DNA of 64,000 bases from JAJTFA01 sp051715425 (GTDB lineage: Bacteria; Bacteroidota; Bacteroidia; UKL13-3), in contig JBPXJS010000038.1 of assembly GCA_051715425.1 (NCBI GenBank), positions 1 to 64,000 of the forward strand. Reading direction: 5' to 3'. Below are positions 1 through 10,133 of the stretch, in pieces. A program made the translations under genes and the position numbers. Under the pieces are notes generated by a model. It was not told the DNA's origin. It worked only from the letters and a program-made list of their open reading frames with translations, and searched no databases. Within the stretch, counting starts at the first letter, position 1; each line of letters starts with the position of its first letter.

Positions 1-2430
1 ACTACGCTGAATGCGGTAAACGGACTGGCCTCCTTTAGCGGACTTAAAATTACTCAGTCGGCAATAGGATATACTATCAGGGCAAGTGCTGCAGGACTTA
101 CCGCAGATACATCTATTTCGTTTAAGGTATATTCCAACTCCCTTGTTTTTTCAACCCCGCCAACCAATCAGGTGGTGGCTAATAATCCTTTTACAGTAGT
201 TGTTCATATTCTTGATACAAACAATGATCTTGTTACCGGAGCCACAGACAGTATTGCCATTACCTTGCTTAATCCGGGAGGGGCAAGCCTTAGCGGAACT
301 ACCCAAGTAGTTGCTACGGCCGGAGTGGCCACTTTTTCTACGTTAAACATAAACACCGTTGGATCCGGATATGCACTCAGAGCAACATCAACGGGACTTT
401 ATAGCGATACCTCCGATAACTTTGATACCTACCTGATGTTTCAGGGCGGAAATGGCAGAGGAGATTCTTCTATACAACTAACAGGATCATTGCTTTCTAC
501 TTCTTGGCTTACGGGTGGTACCAGTAATTTTACTCTTGGCAGCAACTGGAGCAGCGGCAATTTTCCTGCCAATGAAACAGCGGTAATTCCCTCGGGTGGC
601 ACACAGCCTGTTATTTCTTCAGGTACGGTTACCATTCCTACCAATACATCCATTTCTATTCAATCAGGAGCCAGCCTAACTGTTAATGCCGGAGCTACAT
701 TGGTGGTAAATGGCAGTGTGGCCAACAGCGGCACACTTACCTTTAAATCGAATGCAACAGGCACAGCCAGCCTCGGAAATAGCAGCGGATCTATTACAGG
801 GAATATTACTACAGAGCGCTATATACCAGCCGTAGCACGCAGGTACCGCATGCTCTCTCCCAATACTGCTTCATTTACCTTCAGCCAGCTCATTGATGAT
901 ATGTTTATTACAGGACCATCAGGCGGAACCGGCTTTGACCTAACCGCTGCTCATGCCAATAACCCAAGTGCTTATATTTATCAGGAAACTACTTCTCCAG
1001 GTACCAGGGGTTGGGTGGCCGTAAACAATATCAATAACAGCCTTGCATCCGGATTGGGGACCCTTGTATTTATCAGAGGAGACCGCACTCTGGGAAGCCC
1101 CGCCTGGTACACAGCGGGACAGTATCCGGCACAAAATGCATTTACCATAGATTATAATGGTGCGGCTGTTATGGGTAATGTGTCGCCCCCGGTTACTTAT
1201 ACCAATACCGGAGATGCCTCTTCAGACGGATATAATCTCGTAGGCAATCCTTACCCATCTGCAATTGACTGGAATAATATTACCAAAACAAATATCTCTC
1301 CCTTCTACTATATCATGAATCCGGTAACCGGTAGTTATGTAGCTGCAAACTCTGGGATAATAGCAAGCGGGCAGGCATTTTTAATACAAGCCACAGCAAC
1401 TTCTCCTGCCATTACTTTTACTGAAAGCTGCAAATCTTCATCAGATCCGGTTAATTACTTTAAATCTTCATCAGCACCTTTATCCATTTCCCTTTATAAA
1501 GATTCTATAAACAGTGATATTGCCTTACTTCAATTTGGTGCAGGCTTTAGCAAAGGTTTTAGTATCAATGAAGATGCACGTAAGCTTACCAACTCTGTGG
1601 TGAATATTAAACTTTTTGCCGACTCTCAGGCTGTGCAAATAAACAGTTCTCCTGCCCTATCGGCTGTTGCTGATACATTCGAACTTTCTGTGCAGGCTGC
1701 TCAGGGCGCTTACCAGTTGCGATTCGGGCAATTAAATCAGGTTCCTCCGGGAAAAACATTGCTGCTAAAAGATGAATTTACTCAAACAACCATACCGGTA
1801 ACTGATCAAATGGCATGGCCTTTCAGCATCACATCCAATAGTGCTTCAGCTGGTAAAAGGTATAAACTCATTTTTATCAACACCTCAGCTTTACCTCTTG
1901 AGTGGCTTGGATTTAAAGGCAACACCATGGACGATGATGTCTCACTGGAGTGGTCTACTCTGTCTGAAACCAACACCAACCATTTTGTTGTTCAGAGAAA
2001 AAAAGGAGGAGAAAACACCTTTACCAATATTGCACAGGTAGCAGCACAAGGAAATAGCAAGCACCATACATCCTACACTTATGACGATAAAGATGTGTTT
2101 TCTAACGGAACAGAAATGGCCTATTACCGATTGATTGAAGTTGATAAAGATGGCCAGGAACACCAAAGCCAAACCATTGTTCTACATCATGATAAGTTGA
2201 ATGCTGTAAATACCACAAGCGTATGGCCAAACCCTGCAAGCGTATCTGCACAGATTACAAGTAACCAACCCATTCATCATATTCAGATTACTGATATTAC
2301 CGGTAAAGTTGTGTTTGAAACAGAAGCTGATCTGGTATTTCAATATGAAGCCAATTTGAGTAACTACAAATCAGGGATATATTTTATCAGGGTGAACAAC
2401 GCACACACTACAAAACTTGTAATAAAGTAA
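1..2430 (+). CDS. T9SS type A sorting domain surface protein (5' partial)
   Basis: The frame is open from the first base of the window, so the true start and signal peptide lie upstream; 809 residues are present. An internal GTG at 172 is not a credible start because the Ig-like repeat continues unbroken across it. Seen in order: the end of one and a full second bacterial Ig-like repeat (to about residue 140), a beta-rich 'GSNWSSGNFP' segment, a module starting 'ERYIPAVARRYRMLS' near residue 272 that also occurs in the giant adhesin at 51796-61884, an Fn3-like segment ('LEWSTLSETNTNHFVVQRKK'), and a C-terminal tail of about 70 residues ('VWPNPAS...GKVVFE...YKSGIYFIRV...KLVIK') typical of T9SS export and cell-surface attachment. 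The specific ligand or role cannot be read from sequence. Confidence 0.85.
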   Translation, partial: TTLNAVNGLASFSGLKITQSAIGYTIRASAAGLTADTSISFKVYSNSLVFSTPPTNQVVANNPFTVVVHILDTNNDLVTGATDSIAITLLNPGGASLSGTTQVVATAGVATFSTLNINTVGSGYALRATSTGLYSDTSDNFDTYLMFQGGNGRGDSSIQLTGSLLSTSWLTGGTSNFTLGSNWSSGNFPANETAVIPSGGTQPVISSGTVTIPTNTSISIQSGASLTVNAGATLVVNGSVANSGTLTFKSNATGTASLGNSSGSITGNITTERYIPAVARRYRMLSPNTASFTFSQLIDDMFITGPSGGTGFDLTAAHANNPSAYIYQETTSPGTRGWVAVNNINNSLASGLGTLVFIRGDRTLGSPAWYTAGQYPAQNAFTIDYNGAAVMGNVSPPVTYTNTGDASSDGYNLVGNPYPSAIDWNNITKTNISPFYYIMNPVTGSYVAANSGIIASGQAFLIQATATSPAITFTESCKSSSDPVNYFKSSSAPLSISLYKDSINSDIALLQFGAGFSKGFSINEDARKLTNSVVNIKLFADSQAVQINSSPALSAVADTFELSVQAAQGAYQLRFGQLNQVPPGKTLLLKDEFTQTTIPVTDQMAWPFSITSNSASAGKRYKLIFINTSALPLEWLGFKGNTMDDDVSLEWSTLSETNTNHFVVQRKKGGENTFTNIAQVAAQGNSKHHTSYTYDDKDVFSNGTEMAYYRLIEVDKDGQEHQSQTIVLHHDKLNAVNTTSVWPNPASVSAQITSNQPIHHIQITDITGKVVFETEADLVFQYEANLSNYKSGIYFIRVNNAHTTKLVIK

Positions 2431-2656
2431 ATGTGGAATGTAAGTTCTGAGTTGATGAGTTCGAAGTTATCAGTTCAAAGTTGAGGAGTTTTAAATGTTA
2501 ACTGTTTAGTGTTAAGTGAGGATACAATATCAGTTCGAAGTTATCAGTTCGAGGTTTTTGAAATGTTGAGTTTTGAATGTGAGTTCGATGTTTGTTAGTT
2601 TTATATGTTTATTGTTGGGATGTTCAGGCAGTTTTGACAACGCAAAAACCTACCTG
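2431..2656. repeat. Intergenic spacer with imperfect GTTCGAAGTTATCAGTTC repeats
   Basis: The spacer between two converging genes is built from degenerate copies of a short word related to 'agttcgaagttatcagttc'. Two copies are identical over 19 nt (2458-2476 and 2532-2550), and looser copies such as 'agttctgagttgatgagttc' (2443-2462) and 'gagttcgatgtttg' (2581-2594) surround them. No protein, tRNA fold or U-tailed hairpin is apparent. It looks like slipped or expanded simple-repeat DNA; a function is not evident. Confidence 0.6.
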
Positions 2657-4360
2657 TTACTTTTTAACTGGAGTTCTATAGAGCTTGAGTAGTTTTGTTT
2701 TCCCGGATTGCCTGGAAGTAACACGCACCGTATACAATTGTTGACGTGGATTTTGTGCGTCAATCCTTAATACAAAATTTTGCGCTCCTCCTGCCCAAAC
2801 GTCTAAACTATTAGTTAGCACCTTCTTGCCTTTTGTATCCAATAGTTCACATTCATAGCTATCATTTTCAGTGCCTATATTGTACACGTATACAGAAGCA
2901 ACAATCCCATCAGGCAAATAACCTATTTCGTTGCATTTAAGAATAAAGTTTGAAGGAAAAAGGGTTTTGGCATAACTTACCCGATAGCTTGAAACAGGGT
3001 TTTTCTCAGGTACAGAAACCAATTCCACATCCCATAACAATTGTTTCTGTTTGTTTATACAAAATATTCTCTGATTAAATTTTCCGGCACTAATAATAAA
3101 TGTGTCCAAGGCTACCTCCTGCATCGAACCCATATGCAAAGTTTGAAAACTACTGCTATCATGCTCATAAAATGAGTAAGACCAAACCAACTGTTCAGAA
3201 TCAGAAGAGGTAAGCATATTGTTCTTTAACTCCACAATTTGAGAAACCTTACCTGGCAAATTGTTATTGTATACCATCAGGTTGCCGTTTTTACATAGAA
3301 TTGGGCTATGCTGAGATGCAAAAAAAGGTCCGCTAACAATTGAATCTGCCGGGTTAAACGCTTTACTCCCGAATATAAAAAGGATGCGGTTGTTTTTCTT
3401 GTCTATTTTAAAAATGTTGGAAAAGTTTTTAAAACTGGCGTATACTATTTGCTGCTCTTCATCATAAGCCAATCCATTGAGATGCCCCACCCGTTTGGCT
3501 CCAAGCACCTTCTCCAGATCGATTCCAAGTTGCAGTTTTATTTCCGTTAATAAATTAAATGACCACACAAGTTCTCTCTTTGCGTTAAATTCCAGTATAG
3601 TTGGGCTGCTTAACTTTGCCTCTCTTTTACCCGCCTCTGAAACACTTGGCAAAGCAGTAGAAGAAAGTACCTGCGTTTCTTCCTTTCCCGGTGCAAATCC
3701 GCAGGTAAATAAATGATTCCTGCTGGTAACAAGGATTTCATGATGGTATTGTTTGTTGGAAAAATCAGGAAGAATATCTATTTGCTGCTGATTTAAGCTG
3801 GCTTCAGTTGCTTTATTACTATTCAAATAAGAAATTTTGCCGCTGCTGTTTAGATTGATGTCTCTGAAACTTTTGGTTTCGGCATTTGTTCTGCTAAACC
3901 AAACCACTTCCTGTTTGCGGTTGATGGCTGCGCTACATCCATCTATAAATAAAACTCCTGATGAGTCAGGGAAAACCAGATTGGACTGACTCCTGTTTAC
4001 TATTTCAAATGTGCTGCGATATGAATAAGTATGAAACAGGTATTTCTCCGAATGATAAATAGTTTTATTCCCCTTTAGCGCAAAAAACGTCCATGAATAA
4101 GTGCTTCCATAATCAAGCGCCCTGGGCAGTGTGAGGTACGTTTTATCAATAATGGTATCAATTACCGGAACGGTATCTTTAAAAATCTTAAACCTGTAGA
4201 AGTTAGCTCCATAAATATCTTCATGTTCAATAACCGGGTATGAAAAATTAATACTGTCATTTCTTTCCGGGAATATCTGCTGAGAAAAAACGCCAAATCC
4301 GTTTAGTAGATTTATAATTAAAACAAACAACCTCACCAGTGTCTTTTTCCTATATTTCAT
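2657..4360 (-). CDS. Arylsulfotransferase (ASST)-like secreted protein
   Basis: A 567-residue protein with an N-terminal signal peptide (MKYRKK followed by a hydrophobic core ending FSQQ). The body fits the arylsulfotransferase beta-propeller family: 'HHEILVTSRNHLF' near residue 206, 'HLNGLAYD' near 293 and 'QHSPILCKNGNLMVYNNN' near 351 match the three family blocks that carry the active-site histidines. Known members move sulfate between phenolic compounds outside the cytoplasm. No DsbA/DsbB-like partner is next to it, unlike in enterobacteria. The start at 4360 is preferred over an upstream in-frame TTG at 4384 because a -7 box (4382-4389) overlaps that TTG and because the signal peptide starts at M 4360. 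It could instead be a non-catalytic propeller; the family assignment is fairly firm, the substrate unknown. Confidence 0.72.
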   Translation of the reverse strand: MKYRKKTLVRLFVLIINLLNGFGVFSQQIFPERNDSINFSYPVIEHEDIYGANFYRFKIFKDTVPVIDTIIDKTYLTLPRALDYGSTYSWTFFALKGNKTIYHSEKYLFHTYSYRSTFEIVNRSQSNLVFPDSSGVLFIDGCSAAINRKQEVVWFSRTNAETKSFRDINLNSSGKISYLNSNKATEASLNQQQIDILPDFSNKQYHHEILVTSRNHLFTCGFAPGKEETQVLSSTALPSVSEAGKREAKLSSPTILEFNAKRELVWSFNLLTEIKLQLGIDLEKVLGAKRVGHLNGLAYDEEQQIVYASFKNFSNIFKIDKKNNRILFIFGSKAFNPADSIVSGPFFASQHSPILCKNGNLMVYNNNLPGKVSQIVELKNNMLTSSDSEQLVWSYSFYEHDSSSFQTLHMGSMQEVALDTFIISAGKFNQRIFCINKQKQLLWDVELVSVPEKNPVSSYRVSYAKTLFPSNFILKCNEIGYLPDGIVASVYVYNIGTENDSYECELLDTKGKKVLTNSLDVWAGGAQNFVLRIDAQNPRQQLYTVRVTSRQSGKTKLLKLYRTPVKK

Positions 4361-4696
4361 ATCGTATATTGTTATGAGGTGCAAACTTACCGGTAAAAGG
4401 CTTTAACCACAAACCACATCATAAAAAGAAACTTAAGCGAAATGGGGTTCATCTGATGTTTCATGATGGAAGTATTGCCATTCGTGCAGTCTAGGATCTG
4501 GATAGTATTATTTATTCTACCAAAATGAAGTATCCAAAAAAAATATTTTCATAGTTAAACGAATAAAAACTGGTAATGAACGATCATAATATACAGTTAA
4601 ATAAATGCTTGATATTTCCGCTCAACCAAATCGAAAAAAAAGCCGTCTGCTAACTATCTTGAACCCTTAATTCAGGTATTAATTTAATTGACCTCT
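4361..4696. other. Divergent intergenic region
   Basis: Separates the minus-strand ASST-like gene from the plus-strand beta-helix gene. It holds the minus-strand promoter at 4382-4413. On the plus side 'tatcttg' at 4655-4661 is an incomplete -7 box about 35 nt before the ATG at 4697. I see nothing else in it. Confidence 0.6.
4382..4413 (-). promoter_or_regulatory. Bacteroidota-type promoter of the ASST-like gene
   Basis: On the minus strand TTTG (4410-4413), 20 nt, then TAAGTTTG (4382-4389), a full match to the TTTG-N19-21-TAnnTTTG consensus, placed 21 nt before the ATG at 4360. Confidence 0.7.
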
Positions 4697-7600
4697 ATGA
4701 AACCATTATTACAAAAACTCCTGTTCTTATGTTTTGTAGCCATCTCTGTGGCGTCAAACGGACAAACATTTACCATTGGATCGGGTACAGCCGCCAATAC
4801 ATCCTCCTCTTACCCCGCACCATATGGTAACTTCTACACTGGTGCCCGACATCAGTTTCTTTACCGCAGTACAGAGTTGCAGGCAGTTTCTGCCACCAAT
4901 GGCATTATCACCCAATTTGGATTTAATGTAACTGCAACAAACGGAACAGCACCTATTCTCGGGCTTACTATTAAAATGGGGCAAGCATCAGTAAATGTAC
5001 TAACCGCTTTTCAAACCGGATTAACCACGGTGTACACTTCAACCTCCTATACCCCGGTTACCGGTTGGAATTTGCATACCCTAACCACTCCTTTCGCATT
5101 GGATCCTACCATGAACCTTATTGTTGAGGTGTGTTTCTCCAACGGTACTTCCTACAATTATAGTTACAATGTTTCAACCCAATGGACCACCGGATTACCT
5201 GCAAACACAACGATTTATAACAGGTCTGATTTAGCAGGAAACGGCTGCCCGAATACCGCTATCAATTCAACAACCGCAGCCGCACAAACAAGCAGACCCA
5301 ATTGCCGATTTGTGCTTACAGCAGGTGCGGCAATGTCGTATTCGAGTACATTCCTTTCACAAAACAATGCCTATCCTATTCGAAACGGTGGAACCAATCA
5401 GGAAATCATGCGTATAGCCGTTGTAACCAGTGGTTATTCTTCTCCGCTGGGGGTAACCCAATTTACCCTAAATACGAATGGTACCACAGTGCCTGCCAAT
5501 ATTACCCGGGCAAGAATATATTCAACCGGAACATCAAAACAATTTGATACCACCAATTTATTTGGATCCGCTTTAAATCCTTCAGGTAGTTTTAACATTA
5601 GCGGAAGTAAAACCCTTTCCTCAGACTCTAATTTCTTTTGGTTAACTTATGATATTTCCGGAGCATCCTTTGGCAACACGTTTGATGCTGAATGTTCACA
5701 GGTAACTGTTTCTTCAACAAATTATCCTGTAGCTGTTTCTGCTCCTGCCGGCAGCAGAACCTTGCTTGCACCATTAAACGGCACCTACTCAGTTGGAACA
5801 GGACAAACATATACCAGTTTGCCTGATGCAATAACCGCTCTTTATTATCGAGGTATTTCAGGTGCCACCAATTTTTTACTTACTGATAATAATTATACAC
5901 TTACTTCAACACTAAATATAGAGCCATTTCAAAATCCAGGCAATGATTTATTAACCATTTCCCCATCCAATACCGCATCCATTAATGGAAATATCAGCGG
6001 TAGCCTGATTAAAATAACTACCGGCAATATTATGATTGACGGGGCTAACACATCTGCACCAAATCAAAGAAACCTTACCCTAAGCAATATATCAACCAGT
6101 TCGCCACAGGTTATTTCTATTGCCAGCACAGGTACTAATACCCTTCAACATATTTCCATAAAAAACACCATCATCATTAATGGAACAAATACAAGCAGCG
6201 CTGTTACGTTTATGGATGCGGGTGGATCTACAGGTGGTTATTTTAATGATGTAAATATGATAAACAACTCCATTTCCAAGGCATATATTGGTATGTATAT
6301 ATGGAGTGCCAGCTCAGCCAGTTCAGGCATATTGATTGACAGTACTGAATTTAGCAGTTCAGGAGGAAACCAAATCCGGTTAGTAGGATTATACATGCAA
6401 GGGGTGAATAATGCTACTATTAGTAAAAATACCATAGGAAATTTTGAGGCCTCAAGTGCCGAACTTAAAACCGGAATATGGATTGCAACAGATTGCCGAA
6501 ATATAGTGATTGAACGCAATAAAATTGTGAATATTGGCACACTGGCTGCGTCTAATTGCGGAATGGGTATCCGTGTTTCAACGGGGTTGGCTGGTGCCAA
6601 TATCAGCATTAGAAATAATTTTATTGACAATATTTACGGAACAGGATCAGCTACTTTTCATGCCAATTCCAATCCGGCCGGAATAACCCTGCATTCAACA
6701 CAATCAGGTATTCAAATTGTTTATAATACCATCAAGTTAAGCGGAAGCTCATTAGCAGGAACCCAAGGTAACTCTGCCGGAATACGCTTGCTTACCGGCT
6801 CTTCAGCGGATATCAGGAACAACTATATTAATAATACACTGGGTGCAGCCATTCCTGTTGGCACTACCATTTATGGAATAACCCTGGAGACCTCCGCCTC
6901 TCAACTTACAGCTATCAATGCAAACAACTACTATGTTGGAGGTGGGTTTGGTACAACATCGGTAGGGCGTATTGCATTTTCTAATTACCCAACATTATCA
7001 GATTGGAAAAATGTGGTAACTGCAGATATATTGTCGATCTCAGAAAACACCCCTTTTATATCCGGCACTGATATGCATATTCCGGCATCTACTGTAAGTT
7101 CTATGGAGTCAGGGGCAGTTGCAATTGCAGGGATCAATACGGATATTGATGGTGATACCAGAAGCGGTACTTTTCCTGATATAGGTGCAGATGAATTTAT
7201 TGGAGTAATAAACGATATCACACCACCGCTTATATCATTTAGCCCGCTCAATCATCACAACTCTACTACTACCAGAAACGTAACCGGCATAGAAATAACT
7301 GATATCAGCGGAGTAAATACCACTACAGGAACAGCACCAAGGTTGTACTATAAGAAAAAATCAAATGCCAATACATTTGGGGCCAACACCCCTGTTACCA
7401 ACGGCTGGAAGTGGGTTGAAGCATCCAATACCACTTCACCATTTAACTTCAATATGGATTATTCACTGATTTATCAAAATCCGGTTTTGGTAAATGATAC
7501 CATCGAATATTTTGTTGTTGCTACGGATAATGCAACTTCTCCAAATACCATTTCCCAACCGGCTGCGGGATTCAGCGGAACAAGTGTAGCTGTTATCACA

Positions 7601-9730
7601 TCTGCTCCAACAACTCCTTATTTTTATAAAATAGCAGGAGGTCCGTTATCTGGCGTATACCTGATTGGAGCCACTCAGGTTGCACCCAACTACACCACCA
7701 TTACTGCAGCTGCCAATGATATATCAGCCAGAGGGGTAAGCGGGCCGGTTACTTTTTCGCTTACTGATGCAAGTTACGGAGTGTCTGAAACCTTCCCGAT
7801 TGTTTTTGAATCAATCGCAGGAGCTTCTGCACTTAACCAGATTACTATAAAACCTGCAACAGGAGTGGTACTTTCTACCATTTCCGGATCATCTTCCAGC
7901 GCCATTATAAAACTTAATGGGGCTGATTATATTACCATAGACGGGTCTGCAACTCCTAACGGTAGTACACAAAACCTGCAAATTGCGAATACCAATACCA
8001 ATAGTGGTGGCAATGGAGTAATCTGGCTGGCCAGTGTTTCTGCGGTAAACGGTTGTGAATTTAATACCATGAAAAATATGTCTGTAAGAGGGAATATCAC
8101 TTCTGTCAACAAAACCCAATTTCTGATATATTCAGGTAATCAGACTTCCCAAAACACTACCTCACCGGCATTAGCCAAAAACCAATCTAACCGGTTTGAA
8201 AATATCGGGTTTTCTTTCGGGCAATTTGGCCTTTTCCTTCACGGCCCTTCAACAGCATCAACAGATAGCAACAATACTGTGCACAATTGCACTTTTACCA
8301 CTTTAGAGTTAAATGCGGTGGTGTTGATCAATCAAACGAATGACTCTATAACAAACAACACCACACAAAGTACAGGCGGTGCTGTTGCGGGACTGAGTTT
8401 AACAGATATAAACGGAATAGTGGCGCCTGTATACCTCAGGGAATCTAAAAACTGTATGGTAAGCCGTAATAAAATTTCCATCTTTTATGTAAGCAACGGA
8501 TCAGTGTCCAGGTTATATGGAATATGCACCGATGCGCCTTCCTATAGTTCATCAGGCACCCCCTCAAATAATACCATTGCAAACAACTTTATCAGCCAAC
8601 CGGATTATCAGGGAAATGGCACCGGCTGGAATATAACCGGTATAGGACTTCATGGCGGATATGGTGATAAAGTTTATTATAATTCTGTATTGTTTTTTGG
8701 GAACAACTTTAAAGGTTCATCAGGCCCATCGGCTCTTTTTGCTAATGGAACAAACTCTCAACCCAGAAATTGCAACAATGCCGATGTGAGAAACAATATA
8801 TTTATTGCCACTGGTGGCGGTGTTTCCGGTAATGTATACGGGCATTATACCAGTTTTAGCAATGCTGCAGCATACAGCGCATGTGTTGCAAATTACAATA
8901 ACTATTACCTTAGCCTGACAGGTGGAATAACCCCTGTTTTAGCCGGAATAAACAATACCGATTATCTCACACTTTCCCTATGGCAAACGGCTTCAGCCAA
9001 AGATCAAAACTCTGTTTCTAAATCTGTCACTTTTGTAAACAGCTTCGGAGATCTTCACTTAGCAAGCTCTTCCATATCGGATTTTGACCTTAAAGGTATT
9101 GCCATTCCGGGAATGGGAACGGATATTGACAACGATACCCGTTTTTCTATACCATATATGGGAGCGGATGAAGTACCAGGTTTTCCTTTACCAGTAAATA
9201 TGCTTTCATTTACGGCAACAGGAACTGGCAATGATGTAGAATTGCGCTGGATTACAACCAATGAAAAAAACAACAGTGGTTTTTTAATAGAAAGGTCCTT
9301 TAATGGCAGCTTATTTACTGAAATTGGTTTTGTAAAAGGACAAAACACAACAAACCAACAACAGGTTTACCGCTTTACAGATAAAAATTCCTTACAGCTT
9401 GCACCAACAATATACTACAGATTAAAGCAATCAGATATGGACGGAAATTATTCATACTCAAATATTGCTATCGTGAACACATCAACGATAAAAAGGAATC
9501 AGGAGGTGAGTGTATATCCTAATCCGTTCACATCTGAAATAACAGTAACAATGGATGTATGGAAAGCAGGCACCATAACTGTTTATGATGTAACAGGCAG
9601 AATTCAACTCACGCAATCCATTTCAGATAACACTTTGCAAAAAATAGATGCCACAACCCTTTCAGCAGGTATCTATTATGTTACCATTGAAGCCGGAGGA
9701 GTAAAACAAACTTTTAAACTCATTAAATAA
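4697..9730 (+). CDS. Parallel beta-helix T9SS surface protein (1677 aa)
   Basis: Signal peptide (MKPLLQKLLFLCFVAISVAS) and a C-terminal T9SS type-A tail ('VYPNPFTSEITV...YDVTGRI...SAGIYYVTIE...FKLIK'). After an N-terminal beta-sandwich ('FTIGSGTAANTSSSYPAPYG') and a domain around residues 215-360, the protein has two similar halves. Each starts with a 'GxY..G....Y......A....RG.SG...F.L.D..Y' block (near 365 and 995), runs through Asn/Thr-rich right-handed beta-helix rungs ('IRNNFIDN', 'IVYNTIK', 'VRNNIFIA'), and closes with 'DIDGDTRSGTFPDIGADEF' or 'DIDNDTRFSIPYMGADEV'. An Fn3-like domain precedes the tail. Such helices often bind or cleave polysaccharide, but I see no catalytic signature. 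ATG 4697 is chosen over TTG 4688 because it begins the signal peptide. Confidence 0.85.
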   Translation: MKPLLQKLLFLCFVAISVASNGQTFTIGSGTAANTSSSYPAPYGNFYTGARHQFLYRSTELQAVSATNGIITQFGFNVTATNGTAPILGLTIKMGQASVNVLTAFQTGLTTVYTSTSYTPVTGWNLHTLTTPFALDPTMNLIVEVCFSNGTSYNYSYNVSTQWTTGLPANTTIYNRSDLAGNGCPNTAINSTTAAAQTSRPNCRFVLTAGAAMSYSSTFLSQNNAYPIRNGGTNQEIMRIAVVTSGYSSPLGVTQFTLNTNGTTVPANITRARIYSTGTSKQFDTTNLFGSALNPSGSFNISGSKTLSSDSNFFWLTYDISGASFGNTFDAECSQVTVSSTNYPVAVSAPAGSRTLLAPLNGTYSVGTGQTYTSLPDAITALYYRGISGATNFLLTDNNYTLTSTLNIEPFQNPGNDLLTISPSNTASINGNISGSLIKITTGNIMIDGANTSAPNQRNLTLSNISTSSPQVISIASTGTNTLQHISIKNTIIINGTNTSSAVTFMDAGGSTGGYFNDVNMINNSISKAYIGMYIWSASSASSGILIDSTEFSSSGGNQIRLVGLYMQGVNNATISKNTIGNFEASSAELKTGIWIATDCRNIVIERNKIVNIGTLAASNCGMGIRVSTGLAGANISIRNNFIDNIYGTGSATFHANSNPAGITLHSTQSGIQIVYNTIKLSGSSLAGTQGNSAGIRLLTGSSADIRNNYINNTLGAAIPVGTTIYGITLETSASQLTAINANNYYVGGGFGTTSVGRIAFSNYPTLSDWKNVVTADILSISENTPFISGTDMHIPASTVSSMESGAVAIAGINTDIDGDTRSGTFPDIGADEFIGVINDITPPLISFSPLNHHNSTTTRNVTGIEITDISGVNTTTGTAPRLYYKKKSNANTFGANTPVTNGWKWVEASNTTSPFNFNMDYSLIYQNPVLVNDTIEYFVVATDNATSPNTISQPAAGFSGTSVAVITSAPTTPYFYKIAGGPLSGVYLIGATQVAPNYTTITAAANDISARGVSGPVTFSLTDASYGVSETFPIVFESIAGASALNQITIKPATGVVLSTISGSSSSAIIKLNGADYITIDGSATPNGSTQNLQIANTNTNSGGNGVIWLASVSAVNGCEFNTMKNMSVRGNITSVNKTQFLIYSGNQTSQNTTSPALAKNQSNRFENIGFSFGQFGLFLHGPSTASTDSNNTVHNCTFTTLELNAVVLINQTNDSITNNTTQSTGGAVAGLSLTDINGIVAPVYLRESKNCMVSRNKISIFYVSNGSVSRLYGICTDAPSYSSSGTPSNNTIANNFISQPDYQGNGTGWNITGIGLHGGYGDKVYYNSVLFFGNNFKGSSGPSALFANGTNSQPRNCNNADVRNNIFIATGGGVSGNVYGHYTSFSNAAAYSACVANYNNYYLSLTGGITPVLAGINNTDYLTLSLWQTASAKDQNSVSKSVTFVNSFGDLHLASSSISDFDLKGIAIPGMGTDIDNDTRFSIPYMGADEVPGFPLPVNMLSFTATGTGNDVELRWITTNEKNNSGFLIERSFNGSLFTEIGFVKGQNTTNQQQVYRFTDKNSLQLAPTIYYRLKQSDMDGNYSYSNIAIVNTSTIKRNQEVSVYPNPFTSEITVTMDVWKAGTITVYDVTGRIQLTQSISDNTLQKIDATTLSAGIYYVTIEAGGVKQTFKLIK

Positions 9731-9738
9731 ACTTTGGA

Positions 9739-9778
9739 GAAACGGGGTTACGGTGTTACCTGACCTCGTTTCTTTTTT
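9739..9778 (+). terminator. Rho-independent terminator after beta-helix gene
   Basis: GAAACGGGGTTA (9739-9750) pairs with TGACCTCGTTTC (9761-9772) as a 12-bp stem with two G-U pairs, a 10-nt loop and a run of six T. Confidence 0.75.
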
Positions 9779-10125
9779 AAAAGAATGCCAATAAAAACGG
9801 AGCGAATCTTCCAACAACGTTACTAATTTAATGGTAAGTGATAGCCGTTTGCAATATATGGTTAGCCTGATGTAACCTTACACCATCTATAAGGCAAGTC
9901 TTCTTTACCCAATAACAAATTATTTGTCTTAAACAGTCCATTGTGTTTAAAATTTGTTCCAACCAATTCCGCATTATAAAGTTTATACCAAAATTCAGCC
10001 ACTCATTAGGCTCATAAGAAATATGTTAAACTGACCAAATCGATGGTTTAACGAATAGATTCTGCATACCACAAACAGTATTGGGTGATAAACGGTTAAA
10101 CCCCAATAATATCAAGCGTTAGAGG

Positions 10126-10133
10126 TAAATTTG
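10126..10133 (+). promoter_or_regulatory. Candidate -7 box of the pseudo-receiver kinase locus
   Basis: TAAATTTG matches TAnnTTTG exactly and lies 77 nt before the ATG at 10210. No clear TTTG is found at the -33 distance, so the call is moderate. Confidence 0.45.

Noticed and set aside
2431..2656. GTTCGA words that look like a tRNA T-loop
   Set aside because: No cloverleaf or acceptor stem can be drawn; the word is part of a simple repeat.
4688..4696. TTG start that lengthens the beta-helix protein by three residues
   Set aside because: The ATG at 4697 begins a normal signal peptide; the TTG adds only 'MTS'. Similar TTG extensions at 15634 and 42122 were rejected for the same kind of reason.
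6238..6630. 130-residue open frame on the minus strand
   Set aside because: It lies fully inside and antisense to the beta-helix gene and has no recognisable domain.
4697..9730. Possible pectate lyase or other polysaccharide lyase
   Set aside because: The beta-helix is evident but no catalytic residue set of a named lyase family could be identified.
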